Below, in pieces: positions 54,101-62,404 of a DNA stretch of 64,000 nt (position 1 is the stretch's first letter; each line of letters opens with the position of its first letter). A model generated the notes under the pieces. The model was not told where the DNA came from and ran no database searches. It was given only the letters and a program-made list of their open reading frames with translations. The position numbers and the translations under genes are program-made. The DNA is from Ancylobacter tetraedralis (GTDB taxonomy: Bacteria; Pseudomonadota; Alphaproteobacteria; Rhizobiales; Xanthobacteraceae), in the NCBI RefSeq assembly GCF_014195655.1, contig NZ_JACICD010000005.1:62001-126000 (forward strand). The letters are read 5' to 3'.

Positions 54101-54175
54101 ATCCCGGATGAAGAAGGCGTCTCGAACGCCGATCCGGGATCGCATGCCGCCCAAGGCGGAGAACGATCCCGGATC
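54101..54175. repeat. Overlapping REP-like palindromes in the ffh-rpsP spacer
   Basis: ATCCCGGAT (54101-54109) with inner GGCGT (54116-54120) pairs with ACGCC (54126-54130) and ATCCGGGAT (54132-54140). GATCCGGGATCG (54131-54142) pairs exactly with CGATCCCGGATC (54164-54175). The two structures share 54131-54140, so they exclude each other. Confidence 0.8.
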
Positions 54176-54216
54176 GGCGCTTGAGGCACCGTCCGGGCTG
54201 ACGGATGTTCAAAGTC

Positions 54217-55773
54217 TCACTTCTTCTTCGGCCCCTTGCCAAAGCCGGGCAGGCCGGGAAAGCCACCCGGCTTGCCAAGACCGGGGAAGCCGCCCGGCAG
54301 GTTGCCGGGGAAGTTCGGCGGCAGGTTCGGCAGCCCGCCGGGGCCGGAGGCGCCGCCGCTGGGCATCTTCTCGGCCATCTGCTTGAGCTGCTCGGGGCTG
54401 GGCATGCCGCCCCCCCCGCCGAGGCCGAACATCGAGGCCAGCCCCGCCATCGGGCCGCCGCGCTTGCCGGCCGCGTTGGCGCCCATCGCCTTCATCATGT
54501 CCGCCATCTGGCGGTGCATCTTCATCAGGCGGTTGACCTCTTCCACCTTGGTGCCGGAGCCGGCGGCGATGCGCTTGCGGCGCGAGCCGTCCATCAGCTT
54601 CGGGTTGCGGCGCTCCTTGCGGGTCATCGAATCGATGATGGCCTTCTGGCGCTTGATCACACCGTCATTCATGCCGGAAGCGGCAAGCTGGTTCTTCATC
54701 TTGCCGACGCCGGGCAGCATGCCCATCAGCCCGCCGAGACCGCCGAGCTTCTCCATCTGGTCGAGCTGCATGCGCAGGTCCTCCAGATCGAACTGCCCCT
54801 TGCGCATGCGCTCGGCGGCGGCCATCGCCTTTTCGGCGTCGATATTCTCGACCGCCTTCTCGACCAGCGACACCACGTCGCCCATGCCGAGAATACGCCC
54901 GGCGACGCGGCGGGGATCGAAATCCTCCAGCGCGTCCATCTTCTCGCCGGTGCCGATGAGCTTGATCGGCTTGCCGGTGACGGCGCGCATGGAGAGCGCG
55001 GCACCGCCGCGCCCGTCGCCATCGGCACGGGTCAGCACGATGCCGGTGAGGCCGACGCGCTCGTCGAAGGCCTTGGCGGTGGTCACGGCATCCTGGCCGG
55101 TGAGGCTGTCGGCGACGAGAATGACTTCATGCGGCTGGGTCGCCGCCTTCACCTCCGCCACCTCGGCCATCAGCGCCTCGTCGAGCGTGACGCGGCCGGC
55201 GGTGTCGAGCATCACCACGTCATAGCCGCCGAGACGGGCAGCCTCCATGGCGCGGCGGGCGATCTGCACGGCGGACTGCCCGGCGACGATCGGCAGGGTG
55301 GCGACGTTCACCTGCTTGCCGAGCGTGGCCAGCTGCTCCATCGCCGCCGGGCGGCGGGTGTCGAGCGAGGCCATCAGAACCTTGCGGTTCGACCGCTCGG
55401 TGAGGCGCTTGGCGATCTTGGCGGTGGAGGTGGTCTTGCCCGAGCCCTGCAGGCCGACCATCAGCACCGGCACCGGCGGGGCGGCATCGAGGTCGATCGG
55501 CTTGGCGTCGGAGCCGAGCATGGCGATGAGTTCGTCATGGACGATCTTCACCACCATCTGGCCGGGGGTGATCGACTTGATCACCTCGGCGCCCACGGCG
55601 CGCGTGCGCACCCGGTCGGTGAAGGAGCGCACCACGTCGAGCGCCACGTCGGCCTCGATGAGCGCGCGGCGCACCTCGCGCATGGCCTCGTTCACGTCGG
55701 CCTCGGTGAGGGCGCCGCGTCGCTTCAGCCGGTCGAGTATGCCGCCAAGGCGGTCGCTCAATGAATCGAACAT
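54217..55773 (-). CDS. ffh: Signal recognition particle protein Ffh
   Basis: The 518-residue GTPase targets nascent membrane proteins to FtsY. The N domain begins MFDSLSDRLGGILDRLKRRGALTEADV. The G domain has GLQGSGKTTSTAKIA (G1), VMLDTAGR (G3), LTRADGDGRGGAAL (G4) and KLIGTGEKMDALEDFDPRRVAGRILGMGD (G5/closing loop). The M domain is methionine-rich. An unusually long Gly/Pro-rich tail (FGLGGGGGMPSPEQLKQM to FGKGPKKK) ends it. The ATG at 55773 is the conventional start, although in-frame ATGs at 55791 and 55809 exist. The 4.5S RNA gene is not in the window. Confidence 0.96.
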   Translation of the reverse strand: MFDSLSDRLGGILDRLKRRGALTEADVNEAMREVRRALIEADVALDVVRSFTDRVRTRAVGAEVIKSITPGQMVVKIVHDELIAMLGSDAKPIDLDAAPPVPVLMVGLQGSGKTTSTAKIAKRLTERSNRKVLMASLDTRRPAAMEQLATLGKQVNVATLPIVAGQSAVQIARRAMEAARLGGYDVVMLDTAGRVTLDEALMAEVAEVKAATQPHEVILVADSLTGQDAVTTAKAFDERVGLTGIVLTRADGDGRGGAALSMRAVTGKPIKLIGTGEKMDALEDFDPRRVAGRILGMGDVVSLVEKAVENIDAEKAMAAAERMRKGQFDLEDLRMQLDQMEKLGGLGGLMGMLPGVGKMKNQLAASGMNDGVIKRQKAIIDSMTRKERRNPKLMDGSRRKRIAAGSGTKVEEVNRLMKMHRQMADMMKAMGANAAGKRGGPMAGLASMFGLGGGGGMPSPEQLKQMAEKMPSGGASGPGGLPNLPPNFPGNLPGGFPGLGKPGGFPGLPGFGKGPKKK

Positions 55774-55998
55774 GCGTTCGCTCAGCTCCATGTCCCCGCG
55801 GAAAGACACGCAATGCCGAACGCGCCCGAGGGCGCATCGCGCTGTCGGGCGTTAACCTCCGGGCTCGGGTCCCGGGCGGCGGGTCGGCTCGCGACTATGC
55901 GAGGATGCCCGGGCTTTACTGCGACAGGACCGCCGAGTCAAGAAACGGGCGCTCCCGCCTGCGCGGGACCTTGTTCGATCGCGCCAGCCTAACCCAAT

Positions 55999-56027
55999 CT
56001 TGACCCCGGCATGCTAGCGTGATTCAC
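55999..56027 (+). promoter_or_regulatory. Possible promoter for the 76-residue protein gene
   Basis: CTTGAC at 55999-56004 is a consensus alphaproteobacterial -35. The corresponding -10 (ATTCAC, 56022-56027) is poor. It lies 20-50 bp before the start at 56048. Confidence 0.3.
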
Positions 56028-56047
56028 GACGACGCAGGGAGAGCACC

Positions 56048-56278
56048 ATGGATCTGGAAGAACGGGTATTGGCGATCGTGGGCCGCTCGCGCGGCGGCCT
56101 GACCGTCGAGGCGGTATCCGAGGCCTATGCGAAGGATATGGAAAAAGACATCAAGGAAACCCTCGACAGGCTCAGCCAGGAAGGCCAGGTGAACCGCAAT
56201 CGCGGCGCCAACGGCCAGCCCACCACCTATCATCGGGCCGTCATCCACCGGCGCGGCCAGTCGCCTGCCTCGGAATGA
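56048..56278 (+). CDS. Conserved small protein with winged-helix-like pattern, 76 residues
   Basis: The product MDLEERVLAIVGRSRGGLTVEAVSEAYAKDMEKDIKETLDRLSQEGQVNRNRGANGQPTTYHRA looks like three helices followed by a beta-hairpin wing, as in small winged-helix DNA-binding domains. No metal or enzymatic motif is present. GGGAGA lies 8 nt upstream of the ATG. It is divergent from ffh. DNA binding is inferred from the helix-wing pattern only. Confidence 0.7.
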   Translation: MDLEERVLAIVGRSRGGLTVEAVSEAYAKDMEKDIKETLDRLSQEGQVNRNRGANGQPTTYHRAVIHRRGQSPASE

Positions 56279-56429
56279 CGAGCCGCGGCCTCGATCGCAT
56301 CTTGGGTTAGCCGTGCTTTGCAGCCACCCGCGGCGTGCCCCGCGTGACCTGCGTCAACAGCTCCCGGTCACGGGCACGTAACATCGTCTGCCTAGCTTGG
56401 CGCTCTCACGCGCAGGAGGCTTTCAGGCG

Positions 56430-57956
56430 ATGAACGTTCAGGATCTGGCACCGTCCTTCACCCTCCCGGCGGGCGAACTCGACGATGCCGCGCTGCTCGA
56501 TGCCGTCCTCGCGCTGCGCGCCGCCGTCCTCAAGGGCGCCGCGCCGCTCGCCGCCCGGTTCGCGGCGGCGGCGGAACGCGAGGAGCCCGCCCTCGTCAAT
56601 CTCGCCCACTATCTCAGCCTGCGTCACCATGACCTGCGCGACCTGCAGCGCCAGTTGATGCGGCGCGGCCTGTCCTCGCTCGGCCGGCTGGAAAGCCGCG
56701 TCCTGCCGACGCTGGATGCCGTGATCGCCGCGCTTGCCACCCTCGCCGGCCGCCCGGCCCCCTTCCCCGCCCCGGATGGCGCGACCTTCTTCGCCGGCGA
56801 GGCGCGGCTCGATGGCGCGAGCGCGACCAGCTTCGGCCCCGAGCCGGCGGATCGCTACACGCGCATCATGGTGACGCTGCCGAGCGAGGCCGCGGGCGAC
56901 CCGGACTATGTGATGAACCTCGCCCGCCACGGCATGGACGTCGCCCGCATCAACTGCGCGCATGACGATGCCGAGGCCTGGCGGGCCATGGCCGCGCATG
57001 TGCGTGCCGCCGGCGCGGCGCTGGGGCGCCCCATCACCGTGCTGATGGACATTGCCGGCCCGAAGATCCGCACCGGCGCGGTGCTGCCGGTGAGCAAGAA
57101 GGGCAAGCCCTCCGGCAAGCTGATGACCGGCGACCTAGTCCGCCTCGTCGCCGAGGGCGCGCCGCGCACCGGCAGCGGCGTCGATTTCGCCGCCGCCGTG
57201 TCGCTGCCGGAAATCGTCACGCGCCTGCGCGTCGGCGACCGGGTGCTCTATGACGACGGCAAGGTGTCGGGCGTGGTCGAGAGCGTTGGCGATGGCGAGG
57301 CGGTCATCCGCATCGTCCATGCCCGCGCCCAGGGCACCAAGCTGAAGCCGGAAAAGGGCATCAACCTGCCCGACACCCCGCTCGGCCTCTCTCCGCTCAC
57401 CGCCAAGGACGATGCCGACCTCGCCACCGTGCTCGAGTGCGCCGACATGCTCGGCTATTCCTTCGTCAGCCGCGCGCAGGATCTCGACCTGCTGGACGCG
57501 GCGATCGCCCGCCACGGGCGCAACGACCGCGAGGGCCGCCCGCTCGGCCTGATGGCCAAGATCGAGCGGCCGGAGGCGGTGCGGAACCTGCCGGACCTCA
57601 TCGCCCGCGCCGCGCGCAGCGGGCCCTTCAGCGTGATGATCGCGCGCGGCGACCTCGCGGCGGAAATCGGATTCGAGCGGCTCGCCGAGATGCAGGAGGA
57701 ACTCCTGTGGATCTGCGAGGCGGCCGCCGTGCCGGCGATCTGGGCGACCCAGGTGCTGGAGGATCTGGTGCGAGACGGCATCCCCTCGCGCGGTGAGATG
57801 ACCGATGCCGCCATGGCGGCGCGGGCCGAATGCGTGATGCTGAACAAGGGGCCGGCGGTGATCGAGGCGATCGACCTGCTGGACCGGCTGCTCGGGCGCA
57901 TGGCCGGCCATCTCGACAAGAAGACGCCGACCCTGCGCGCGCTCAAATCCTGGTGA
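56430..57956 (+). CDS. Atypical pyruvate kinase-like protein
   Basis: The 508-residue protein has an N-terminal helical extension of about 140 residues not found in ordinary pyruvate kinases, then the pyruvate kinase barrel, and no C-terminal allosteric domain. Recognisable motifs are VARINCAHDD (171-180), LMDIAGPKIRTG (205-216), LMAKIERPEAV, MIARGDLAAEIGFERLAEMQ and ATQVLEDLVRDGIPSRGEMTDAA. Ala177 replaces the serine that helps bind K+, and Lys212 stands where K+-dependent enzymes have glutamate, so K+-independent activity is likely. It probably interconverts PEP/ADP and pyruvate/ATP without usual effector control. AGGAGG at 56414-56419 supports the start at 56430. Confidence 0.85.
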   Translation: MNVQDLAPSFTLPAGELDDAALLDAVLALRAAVLKGAAPLAARFAAAAEREEPALVNLAHYLSLRHHDLRDLQRQLMRRGLSSLGRLESRVLPTLDAVIAALATLAGRPAPFPAPDGATFFAGEARLDGASATSFGPEPADRYTRIMVTLPSEAAGDPDYVMNLARHGMDVARINCAHDDAEAWRAMAAHVRAAGAALGRPITVLMDIAGPKIRTGAVLPVSKKGKPSGKLMTGDLVRLVAEGAPRTGSGVDFAAAVSLPEIVTRLRVGDRVLYDDGKVSGVVESVGDGEAVIRIVHARAQGTKLKPEKGINLPDTPLGLSPLTAKDDADLATVLECADMLGYSFVSRAQDLDLLDAAIARHGRNDREGRPLGLMAKIERPEAVRNLPDLIARAARSGPFSVMIARGDLAAEIGFERLAEMQEELLWICEAAAVPAIWATQVLEDLVRDGIPSRGEMTDAAMAARAECVMLNKGPAVIEAIDLLDRLLGRMAGHLDKKTPTLRALKSW

Positions 57957-57988
57957 AACACTGGTTTCAGTGAAGCGCGCGGCGCCCT

Positions 57989-58396
57989 TCACTGACCCAC
58001 GAGATAGTGGCCGCTCCATTCGGAGGTCGGGATGGCCGCGCCGAGCTTGTAGCTGAAGGTCTTCACATCCAGCCCGTCATGCTCGGTCTCGCACTCGTAG
58101 GACAGGTGATACCAGATGTTGCCGCTGCGGACGGCGGCGCCCGGCGCCTTGATGCGCCAGCCCTTCACCACCGGATCGCGATAGGCATAGGCGACCAGTT
58201 CATCGGGCTTCATGCCCTTGTTGGTGCGGCCCACTTCACCCATGGCGCGGGCGTTGCACCGCTGCTCGATGCGCTCGGAAGGTTCGAGCAGCATCATCTG
58301 CTCATTCTCCGACCGCGCCTGCGCCGGTGCGTGCAGGAAAAGGGTGAGGCCGCCCAGGGCGAGGCCGGCGATTCTAGCGGCGGTCGACGGTGCCAT
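57989..58396 (-). CDS. Exported DUF930-like protein
   Basis: The 135-residue protein has a signal peptide (ARIAGLALGGLTLFLHAPAQARS, cut near residue 27). The mature domain contains LEPSERIEQRCNARAMGEVGR, DELVAYAYRDP and WYHLSYECETEHDGLDVKTFSYKLG. Two cysteines, in EQRC and YEC, may pair. The pattern resembles DUF930 proteins of Hyphomicrobiales, of unknown function. It is periplasmic and convergent with the pyruvate kinase-like gene. The ATG at 58396 follows a run of unlikely upstream sequence. Confidence 0.75.
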   Translation of the reverse strand: MAPSTAARIAGLALGGLTLFLHAPAQARSENEQMMLLEPSERIEQRCNARAMGEVGRTNKGMKPDELVAYAYRDPVVKGWRIKAPGAAVRSGNIWYHLSYECETEHDGLDVKTFSYKLGAAIPTSEWSGHYLVGQ

Positions 58397-58530
58397 GCGT
58401 ACTCCACTCCCCTGACGAATCGTGTCGGCCCTCTTCAATCCGCCACTTGTGACTATCCTGTGGCCCCATCCGCATTGTGACGCAGGCCGCGCGTGTTGCC
58501 GCGCCTCCAAGGGCGGATTAGAACCGGCCC

Positions 58531-59265
58531 ATGGCGCTCATGGACCTTGCCAACCCCACCCGCTTCCTCGCCCTTTCCGGGCGGGTACTGCCGTGGCTCG
58601 CCGGCGCCGCCGTGCTGGCCCTCGCCATCGGCTTCATTCTCGCCTTCCGCGCCCCGGCGGACTACCAGCAGGGCGAGACGGTGAAGATCATGTATATCCA
58701 CGTGCCCTTCGCCTGGCTCGCCATGTTCGGCTACACGCTGCTGGCGCTTTCGGCGATCGGCATCCTCGCGTGGCGCCATCCGCTGGCCGATGTCTCGCAC
58801 AAGGCGCTGGCGCCCATCGGGGCGGTGTTCGCCTTCCTGTGCCTCATCACCGGCTCGCTGTGGGGAAGGCCGATGTGGGGGACCTACTGGGTGTGGGATG
58901 CCCGGCTCACCTCCATGCTGGTGCTGCTGCTGCTCTATCTCGGCCTGCTGGCGCTACGCTCGGCCATTGAGGATGCCAGCCAGGCGGGTCGCGCCGTGGC
59001 GGTGCTGACGCTGGTGGGCTTCGTCAACGTGCCGATCGTCAAGTTCTCGGTCGACTGGTGGAACACGCTGCACCAGCCGGCCTCGGTGTTCCGCATGGGC
59101 GGATCGACCATCGATTCGAGCATGCTCTGGCCGCTGATGATCTGCGCGCTCGGCTTCACCCTTCTCATGCTAGCGCTGCACATGGCGGCGATGCGCAACG
59201 AAATCCTGCGCCGCCGCCTGCGCTCGCTGGAGGCGCGCGCCGCCGCCGAGGCGGCCCATGCGTAG
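58531..59265 (+). CDS. ccmC: Heme exporter protein CcmC
   Basis: The 244-residue inner-membrane protein has six hydrophobic helices and loads heme onto CcmE. The tryptophan-rich periplasmic motif is WGRPMWGTYWVWDARLTS (about residues 111-128). Conserved histidines lie in YIHVPFAW and WWNTLHQP. It is followed by ccmD and ccmG. Usually ccmA and ccmB precede ccmC, but here the divergent DUF930-like gene does, so the other ccm genes must lie elsewhere. Confidence 0.96.
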   Translation: MALMDLANPTRFLALSGRVLPWLAGAAVLALAIGFILAFRAPADYQQGETVKIMYIHVPFAWLAMFGYTLLALSAIGILAWRHPLADVSHKALAPIGAVFAFLCLITGSLWGRPMWGTYWVWDARLTSMLVLLLLYLGLLALRSAIEDASQAGRAVAVLTLVGFVNVPIVKFSVDWWNTLHQPASVFRMGGSTIDSSMLWPLMICALGFTLLMLALHMAAMRNEILRRRLRSLEARAAAEAAHA

Positions 59266-59289
59266 AAACGCCATGCCGGGAGCGCATTG

Positions 59290-59460
59290 ATGCTGGGCGA
59301 GCACGGGGCCTTCATCCTCGCGGCCTACGGGGTCAGCGCGCTGGCGCTGGGCGCGCTGGCGCTGTCCACCTTCCTCCAGGGACGGGCCGTGCGGCGGCGG
59401 CTCGGTGAACTGGAAGCGCGCGGCGTGCGTCGCCGCTCGGCACGGCGAAGCCTCTCATGA
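59290..59460 (+). CDS. ccmD: Heme exporter protein CcmD
   Basis: The 56-residue protein starts MLGEHGAFILAAYGVSALALGALALSTFL, one membrane helix, then a basic tail (RAVRRRLGELEARGVRRRSARR). GEHGAFILAAYG is the CcmD signature. It joins CcmA, B and C in release of holo-CcmE. It begins 25 bp after ccmC, and its stop overlaps the ccmG start by ATGA. Confidence 0.93.
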   Translation: MLGEHGAFILAAYGVSALALGALALSTFLQGRAVRRRLGELEARGVRRRSARRSLS

Positions 59461-60062
59461 GCGCGGAACCCGCCCCGGAGAGGCCCGGCCGGCGCCGCCT
59501 TCTGGTACTGCTGCCGCTGGTCGCCTTCATCGCGCTGGCCGCGCTGTTCTATGGCCGGCTGTTCTCGGGCGATCCCGCGCGCATCCCCTCGGCGCTGATC
59601 GGCCGGGAGGCGCCCCCACTCGACCTCGCCGCGCTGGAGGGCCTGTCGCGCGATGGCGCCCCGGTTCCGGGCCTCGCCTCGACGGAGCTGAAAGGCGGCG
59701 TCACGGTGCTGAACGTGTTCGCTTCCTGGTGCGTGCCCTGCCGCGACGAGCACCCCTTCCTGGTCGATCTGTCGAAGATGCCGGGCTTCCGTCTGGTCGG
59801 CCTCAACTACAAGGATGACGCCGGCAATGCCCGCCGCTTCCTCGGCCGCTTCGGCAATCCCTATGCGGCCGTGGGCGTCGACCCGAACGGGCGCGCCGCC
59901 ATCGACTGGGGCGTCTATGGCGTGCCGGAAACCTTCGTGATCGGCAAGGACGGGCGGATCGCCTACAAGTTCATCGGCCCGCTGGACGCGGAAGGCGTGA
60001 AGCAGCGCCTGCTGCCGGAAATCGAGAAGGCCATGGCGGCCACCCCTCCCGCGGGCGGCTGA
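59457..60062 (+). CDS. ccmG: Thiol:disulfide interchange protein CcmG/DsbE
   Basis: The 201-residue membrane-anchored periplasmic thioredoxin has one N-terminal helix (LLVLLPLVAFIALAALFYG) and the active site WCVPC with Cys92 and Cys95. GVYGVPETFVIGKDGRIAYKFIGPL carries the cis-proline. It keeps apocytochrome CXXCH cysteines reduced for heme attachment. ATGA overlap with ccmD implies coupled translation. Confidence 0.96.
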   Translation: MSAEPAPERPGRRRLLVLLPLVAFIALAALFYGRLFSGDPARIPSALIGREAPPLDLAALEGLSRDGAPVPGLASTELKGGVTVLNVFASWCVPCRDEHPFLVDLSKMPGFRLVGLNYKDDAGNARRFLGRFGNPYAAVGVDPNGRAAIDWGVYGVPETFVIGKDGRIAYKFIGPLDAEGVKQRLLPEIEKAMAATPPAGG

Positions 60063-60115
60063 GGCGGGCGGCTGAGGGGAGCCTGCCGAGGCAAGCTTGC
60101 CCTTCCCCGGTCCGG

Positions 60116-60550
60116 CTAGTCCTGCAGCGCCTTCAGCAGGGCCTTGTGCACCACGACATTCGGCGCCCCCAGAACCTGCGTTCCCGTGGGCGTGCGCAGC
60201 GCGCCATAGGCCCTCGTGCCATCCGCCGAGAAGATGACGCTGATCCTCGTGCTCGCGCACTCGTTCACCTTGCACAGCAGGAACACCTTGAAGCGCTGGG
60301 CGTCGACCTGCACGATCTGCGCCGGCGACCAGATGCCATGCCCGCCCTTCAGCCAGCGCTCGGACTTGATGACGGGGCCGGTGAGTTTCTTCCATGCCCC
60401 GCGATAGGGGTCATGGCCGATAACCTCGTAGAGCGCGGACTTGCCCTGCGTCGTGGTCGTGCTGGTCGCGGCACGCGCCGGAGACGCCAGCATCGGCGCG
60501 GCGAGGCCGAGCAGGGTGAGCACGGTCAAACCTGTGAGCACGGCCCTCAT
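60116..60550 (-). CDS. Ivy-family lysozyme inhibitor, exported
   Basis: The 144-residue protein has a signal peptide ending SPARAATS (near residue 28). The domain has YEVIGHDPYRGAWKKLTGP, WLKGGHGIWSPAQIVQVDAQRFKVFLLCKVNEC and ISVIFSADGTRAYGAL, the Ivy order. The C-x-x-x-x-C loop CKVNEC corresponds to the inhibitory CKPHDC loop of E. coli Ivy, but the central histidine that enters the lysozyme active site is absent. It may inhibit another muramidase or control the cell's own lytic transglycosylases. GGAGGT supports the start at 60550. Confidence 0.78.
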   Translation of the reverse strand: MRAVLTGLTVLTLLGLAAPMLASPARAATSTTTTQGKSALYEVIGHDPYRGAWKKLTGPVIKSERWLKGGHGIWSPAQIVQVDAQRFKVFLLCKVNECASTRISVIFSADGTRAYGALRTPTGTQVLGAPNVVVHKALLKALQD

Positions 60551-60578
60551 CACGACCTCCACCCGTCACCGGGCTGCA

Positions 60579-61085
60579 TCAATTGCGCTCGTCGGGCAGC
60601 ACCGGCAGCGGCAGAACCTCGATCTCGTCCTCGACCAGCGCGCGCACCTCGTCCGGCGTCGCCTCGCCATGGATGGCCCGCTGCTCTTCCTCGCCCTCGT
60701 GCATGCGCCGGGCAAGGCGGGCAAATTCATCCCCGACATAGTCGGAATGGGCGATGACATGCGCGCGCACCGCCCGCAGCATGGCCCGCACATGCTGTTC
60801 GCGCTCCGACATCAGGGCGACCGGCTGGGCGGAGGGCTCGGCAGCCACCGGCACGGCCGTCGCGGCAGCCGGGGCGGAAGACGCCTCCGCCGGCACCGCC
60901 TCGACGTCGCGCTTGCGGGTGCCGCGCCCCAGCGCGGGCGCCATGATCGCCTTGTCGACATCCGCCGAGCCGCAGACCGGGCATGTCACCAGCCCACGCG
61001 CCTTCTGGCCGTCATAGGCGGCCGAATCACGGAACCAGCTTTCGAAATCATGGTCCTGCGCACAGTGCAGCCGGTAGAGAATCAT
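60579..61085 (-). CDS. DUF1178 family protein
   Basis: The 168-residue protein begins MILYRLHCAQDHDFESWFRDSAAYD and has a zinc-finger-like CxxC pair (TCPVCGSADVDKAIMAP), as in DUF1178. An Ala/Pro linker follows, then a helical C-terminal domain with YVGDEFARLARRMHEGEEEQRAIHGEA. The function is unknown. It overlaps the stop of the nitrilase gene by ATGA, so the two are co-translated. This pairing is frequent in alphaproteobacteria. Confidence 0.92.
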   Translation of the reverse strand: MILYRLHCAQDHDFESWFRDSAAYDGQKARGLVTCPVCGSADVDKAIMAPALGRGTRKRDVEAVPAEASSAPAAATAVPVAAEPSAQPVALMSEREQHVRAMLRAVRAHVIAHSDYVGDEFARLARRMHEGEEEQRAIHGEATPDEVRALVEDEIEVLPLPVLPDERN

Positions 61086-61999
61086 GCGGCACCATCGGTC
61101 GTCACCAGGTGCAGGCGGCCGGCTTCGGGCGGCTCCACCAGTTCGAAGCGTCGCCCGTGCTCCAGCGAGGGAACACGCGCGCGCACCGCCCGCACCTTGG
61201 CGGGGTCGATCTCGGCGAGGATGACACCCGGCTGGGTGCCGGCCTCGGCGAGGATCGTGCCCCACGGGTCGATGATCAGGCTGTGGCCGAAGGTCTGGCG
61301 CCCGTTCTCGTGCGTGCCACCCTGCGCCGCCGCCAGCACATAGGAGCCGGTCTCGATGGCGCGGGCGCGCAAAAGGATGTGCCAATGCGCCTCGCCGGTG
61401 GTCTGCGTGAACGCGGCCGGCGCCGCGATCATCCCCGCCCCCGCCTCGGCGAGCGCCCGGAACAGCGCGGGGAAGCGCAGGTCGTAGCAAATGGTGAGGC
61501 CAAGGCGGATCTGCGGCAGGTCCGCCAGCACGGCGAACTCGCCCGGCCGGTAGGCGGCCGATTCGCGATAGACGTCGCCATTGGGCAGGTCGACATCGAA
61601 CATGTGGATCTTGTCGTAGCGCGCGACAATCGCCCCGTCCGGCCCGATGAGGAAGGCGCGGTTGGCAGCGCGATGCTCACCCGCCCGGATCGCCAGCGAG
61701 CCGATATGCAGGTGCACCCCGAGTTCGGCGGCGAGCGCGCGGAACGCCGCGAGCGCGGGATCTGTCTCCTCCTCGTGGAGGATGGCGAACAGCGCCTCGC
61801 GCCCCTCTTCCATCGTGCCGGTCATTTCCGGAGTCTGGATATAGCTGGCCCCGGCGGACGCCGCCTCGCGGATCAGCGCGGACGCCGCCGCGACATTGAC
61901 CGCCACGCTTTTGGCCGTGCGCATCTGCACCACACCCGCCACGAACGGCGCGCCCAGATGCAGGGTGCGGGGGCTGGAGGCCGGCGTGGTGTTGGTCAT
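61082..61999 (-). CDS. Nitrilase-superfamily amidohydrolase (Nit-like)
   Basis: The 305-residue carbon-nitrogen hydrolase has the Glu58 (QTPEMTGTM), Lys130 (RYDKIHMFDVDLP) and Cys171 (LTICYDLRFPALFR) triad. The sequence resembles Nit1/Nit2 enzymes, which hydrolyse deaminated glutathione or omega-amides as metabolite repair. That role would fit glyoxalase and glutaredoxin neighbours but is inferred. The ATG at 61999 is preferred, with a GTG at 62029 as the alternative. grxC lies 111 bp upstream on the same strand. Confidence 0.92.
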   Translation of the reverse strand: MTNTTPASSPRTLHLGAPFVAGVVQMRTAKSVAVNVAAASALIREAASAGASYIQTPEMTGTMEEGREALFAILHEEETDPALAAFRALAAELGVHLHIGSLAIRAGEHRAANRAFLIGPDGAIVARYDKIHMFDVDLPNGDVYRESAAYRPGEFAVLADLPQIRLGLTICYDLRFPALFRALAEAGAGMIAAPAAFTQTTGEAHWHILLRARAIETGSYVLAAAQGGTHENGRQTFGHSLIIDPWGTILAEAGTQPGVILAEIDPAKVRAVRARVPSLEHGRRFELVEPPEAGRLHLVTTDGAA

Positions 62000-62110
62000 G
62001 GCGTCATCACTTTCATGAGGGGCGATCACGAGGGGCGATCACGGGGGGCGATCGAGGGGGCCGGGCGCGCAGCGGCAGCGGGAGGGCCGGCGCGTGGAGC
62101 CCGCCCCGCC

Positions 62111-62368
62111 TCAGCTACCCAGCAGCCCGTCGAGTTCGCCGGCCTCTTCGAGGGCATAGAGGTCGTCGCAGCCGCCGACATGGCGGCCGTCGATGAAGAT
62201 CTGCGGAACGCTGGTGCGCCCGTTGGCGCGGGTCGACATGGTCGAGCGACCGACGGGATCGCCGGTCACGTTGATCTCGGCAAAGGTCGCCCCCTTGCGC
62301 TTCAGCAGGTCCTTGGCGGCATGGCAATAGGGACAACTGGAGGTGGTATAGATCTCGATCTGCGACAT
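62111..62368 (-). CDS. grxC: Glutaredoxin 3
   Basis: The 85-residue dithiol glutaredoxin has the active site CPYC (Cys12 and Cys15), the glutathione-binding TSVPQIFIDG and GGCDDLYALEEAGELDGLL. It reduces disulfides and ribonucleotide reductase using glutathione. It lies between comF, 36 bp upstream, and the nitrilase gene, all on the minus strand. Confidence 0.97.
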   Translation of the reverse strand: MSQIEIYTTSSCPYCHAAKDLLKRKGATFAEINVTGDPVGRSTMSTRANGRTSVPQIFIDGRHVGGCDDLYALEEAGELDGLLGS

Positions 62369-62404
62369 CGGTTCGCCTCACACCGCGCCGCGCGGCGCAT
62401 GTTC

